Source: an uncultured Chitinophagaceae bacterium
Lineage (GTDB): Bacteria > Bacteroidota > Bacteroidia > Chitinophagales > Chitinophagaceae
Reading direction: 5' to 3'
DNA length: 6,513 nt
Assembly: GCA_946885335.1 (NCBI GenBank)
Contig: CAMPGG010000200.1
Span: 1 to 6,513, forward strand
The translations under genes were made by a program, and so were the position numbers. Of this stretch, positions 6,250 through 6,513 are shown in pieces. Every line of letters begins with the position of its first letter. The first letter of the stretch is position 1. The notes beneath the pieces are model-generated. The model was not told the DNA's origin, searched no databases, and saw only the letters and a program-made list of their open reading frames with translations.

Positions 6250-6445
6250 AAAAATGTTTTAATTGTTTAAAGAATAAATAGCAGTTTCTTTAGGCGAATC
6301 TTTATGGCAATGAAAGGGTTTTGGAGAAAGTTTAGAGAGGGCAATTATAATTCCATCAGATGAAGACATTCAATTTAAATGTAATTATTGACATTTTCAG
6401 AATTTTTATTTTCCCATAAAAAAATATAAAGTAAAAATCAGTTTG

Positions 6446-6476
6446 AAAATTTGTCCTTTTTCCCCTGACAAATTTT
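6446..6476. repeat. Perfect 10-bp inverted repeat upstream of the Hcp-like gene
   Basis: AAAATTTGTC (6446-6455) and GACAAATTTT (6467-6476) are exact reverse complements around an 11-base spacer (CTTTTTCCCCT). The right arm runs on into more T's (to 6478). It could be a weak AT-rich terminator for a gene beyond the right edge or an operator. It is about 200 bases upstream of the Hcp-like start. Confidence 0.5.
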
Positions 6477-6502
6477 TTCATTCCAGGACATTTTTTCATA
6501 CC
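6467..6502. repeat. Imperfect direct repeat at the right edge
   Basis: GACA-AA-TTTTTTCATTCC (from 6467) is echoed by GACA-TTTTTTCATACCC (from 6487). The GACA cores are exactly 20 bases apart, about two turns of the helix, and the T6-CAT portions are 18 apart. The first copy shares its left half with the right arm of the neighbouring inverted repeat. This could be a pair of protein-binding sites or a decayed tandem duplication. Confidence 0.4.
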
Positions 6503-6513
6503 CGGGGTTTTAA

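Larger units (their letters stand above)
6250..6513. other. Gene-free right end, upstream of the Hcp-like gene
   Basis: These 264 bases contain no convincing coding region on either strand. No clean TAnnTTTG promoter for the Hcp-like gene was found in the part nearest its start (6250-6300). The outer 70 bases contain the inverted and direct repeats described separately. The rest is AT-rich sequence without visible structure. Confidence 0.55.

Noticed and set aside
6360..6419. A 19-residue plus-strand mini-ORF starting ATGAAGACA
   Set aside because: The N-terminus looks superficially like a signal sequence, but it is very short, lies in AT-rich DNA, has no promoter or conserved context, and is expected by chance.

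Overview
The window looks like a chromosomal stretch from a Bacteroidota bacterium, most likely a member of the Chitinophagaceae or a close relative. The grounds are a C-terminal type IX secretion sorting domain, an ECF sigma / single-pass anti-sigma pair of the Chitinophagaceae style, AT-rich DNA, starts without clear Shine-Dalgarno sequences, and a Bacteroidota-type promoter (TTTG, 18 bases, TAAATTTG). The placement rests on sequence character only; no marker gene is present.

Layout, left to right. Positions 14-1996 hold a tight three-gene minus-strand operon, transcribed lipoprotein -> ECF sigma factor -> membrane anti-sigma factor. The first two genes are 1 base apart and the last two share one base (TGATG). 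A near-perfect promoter sits just before the lipoprotein start, so the mRNA may be leaderless or almost so. A 314-base divergent intergenic region (1997-2310) follows. Next are two plus-strand genes: a secreted serine hydrolase of the beta-lactamase/PBP-like family (2311-3651) and a soluble PAS histidine kinase of the HisKA_3 type (3753-4784). A strong intrinsic terminator at 3671-3702 separates them, so they are probably independent units. The kinase converges on a minus-strand pair: a small T9SS-sorted protein (4814-5620) and, upstream of it, a secreted Hcp-like protein (5716-6249). The last 264 bases (6250-6513) hold no convincing gene but contain a 10-bp inverted repeat and an imperfect direct repeat.

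Functionally the window is dominated by the cell envelope and signalling. Four of the seven proteins carry export signals, one is a membrane anchor, and two are regulators (sigma factor and kinase). The sigma operon is the only clear multi-gene system. The most unusual protein is the Hcp-like one: it resembles the type VI secretion tube protein but has a Sec signal peptide and no T6SS genes nearby, so it is unlikely to be a normal T6SS component. I see no CRISPR, mobile element, tRNA or rRNA.
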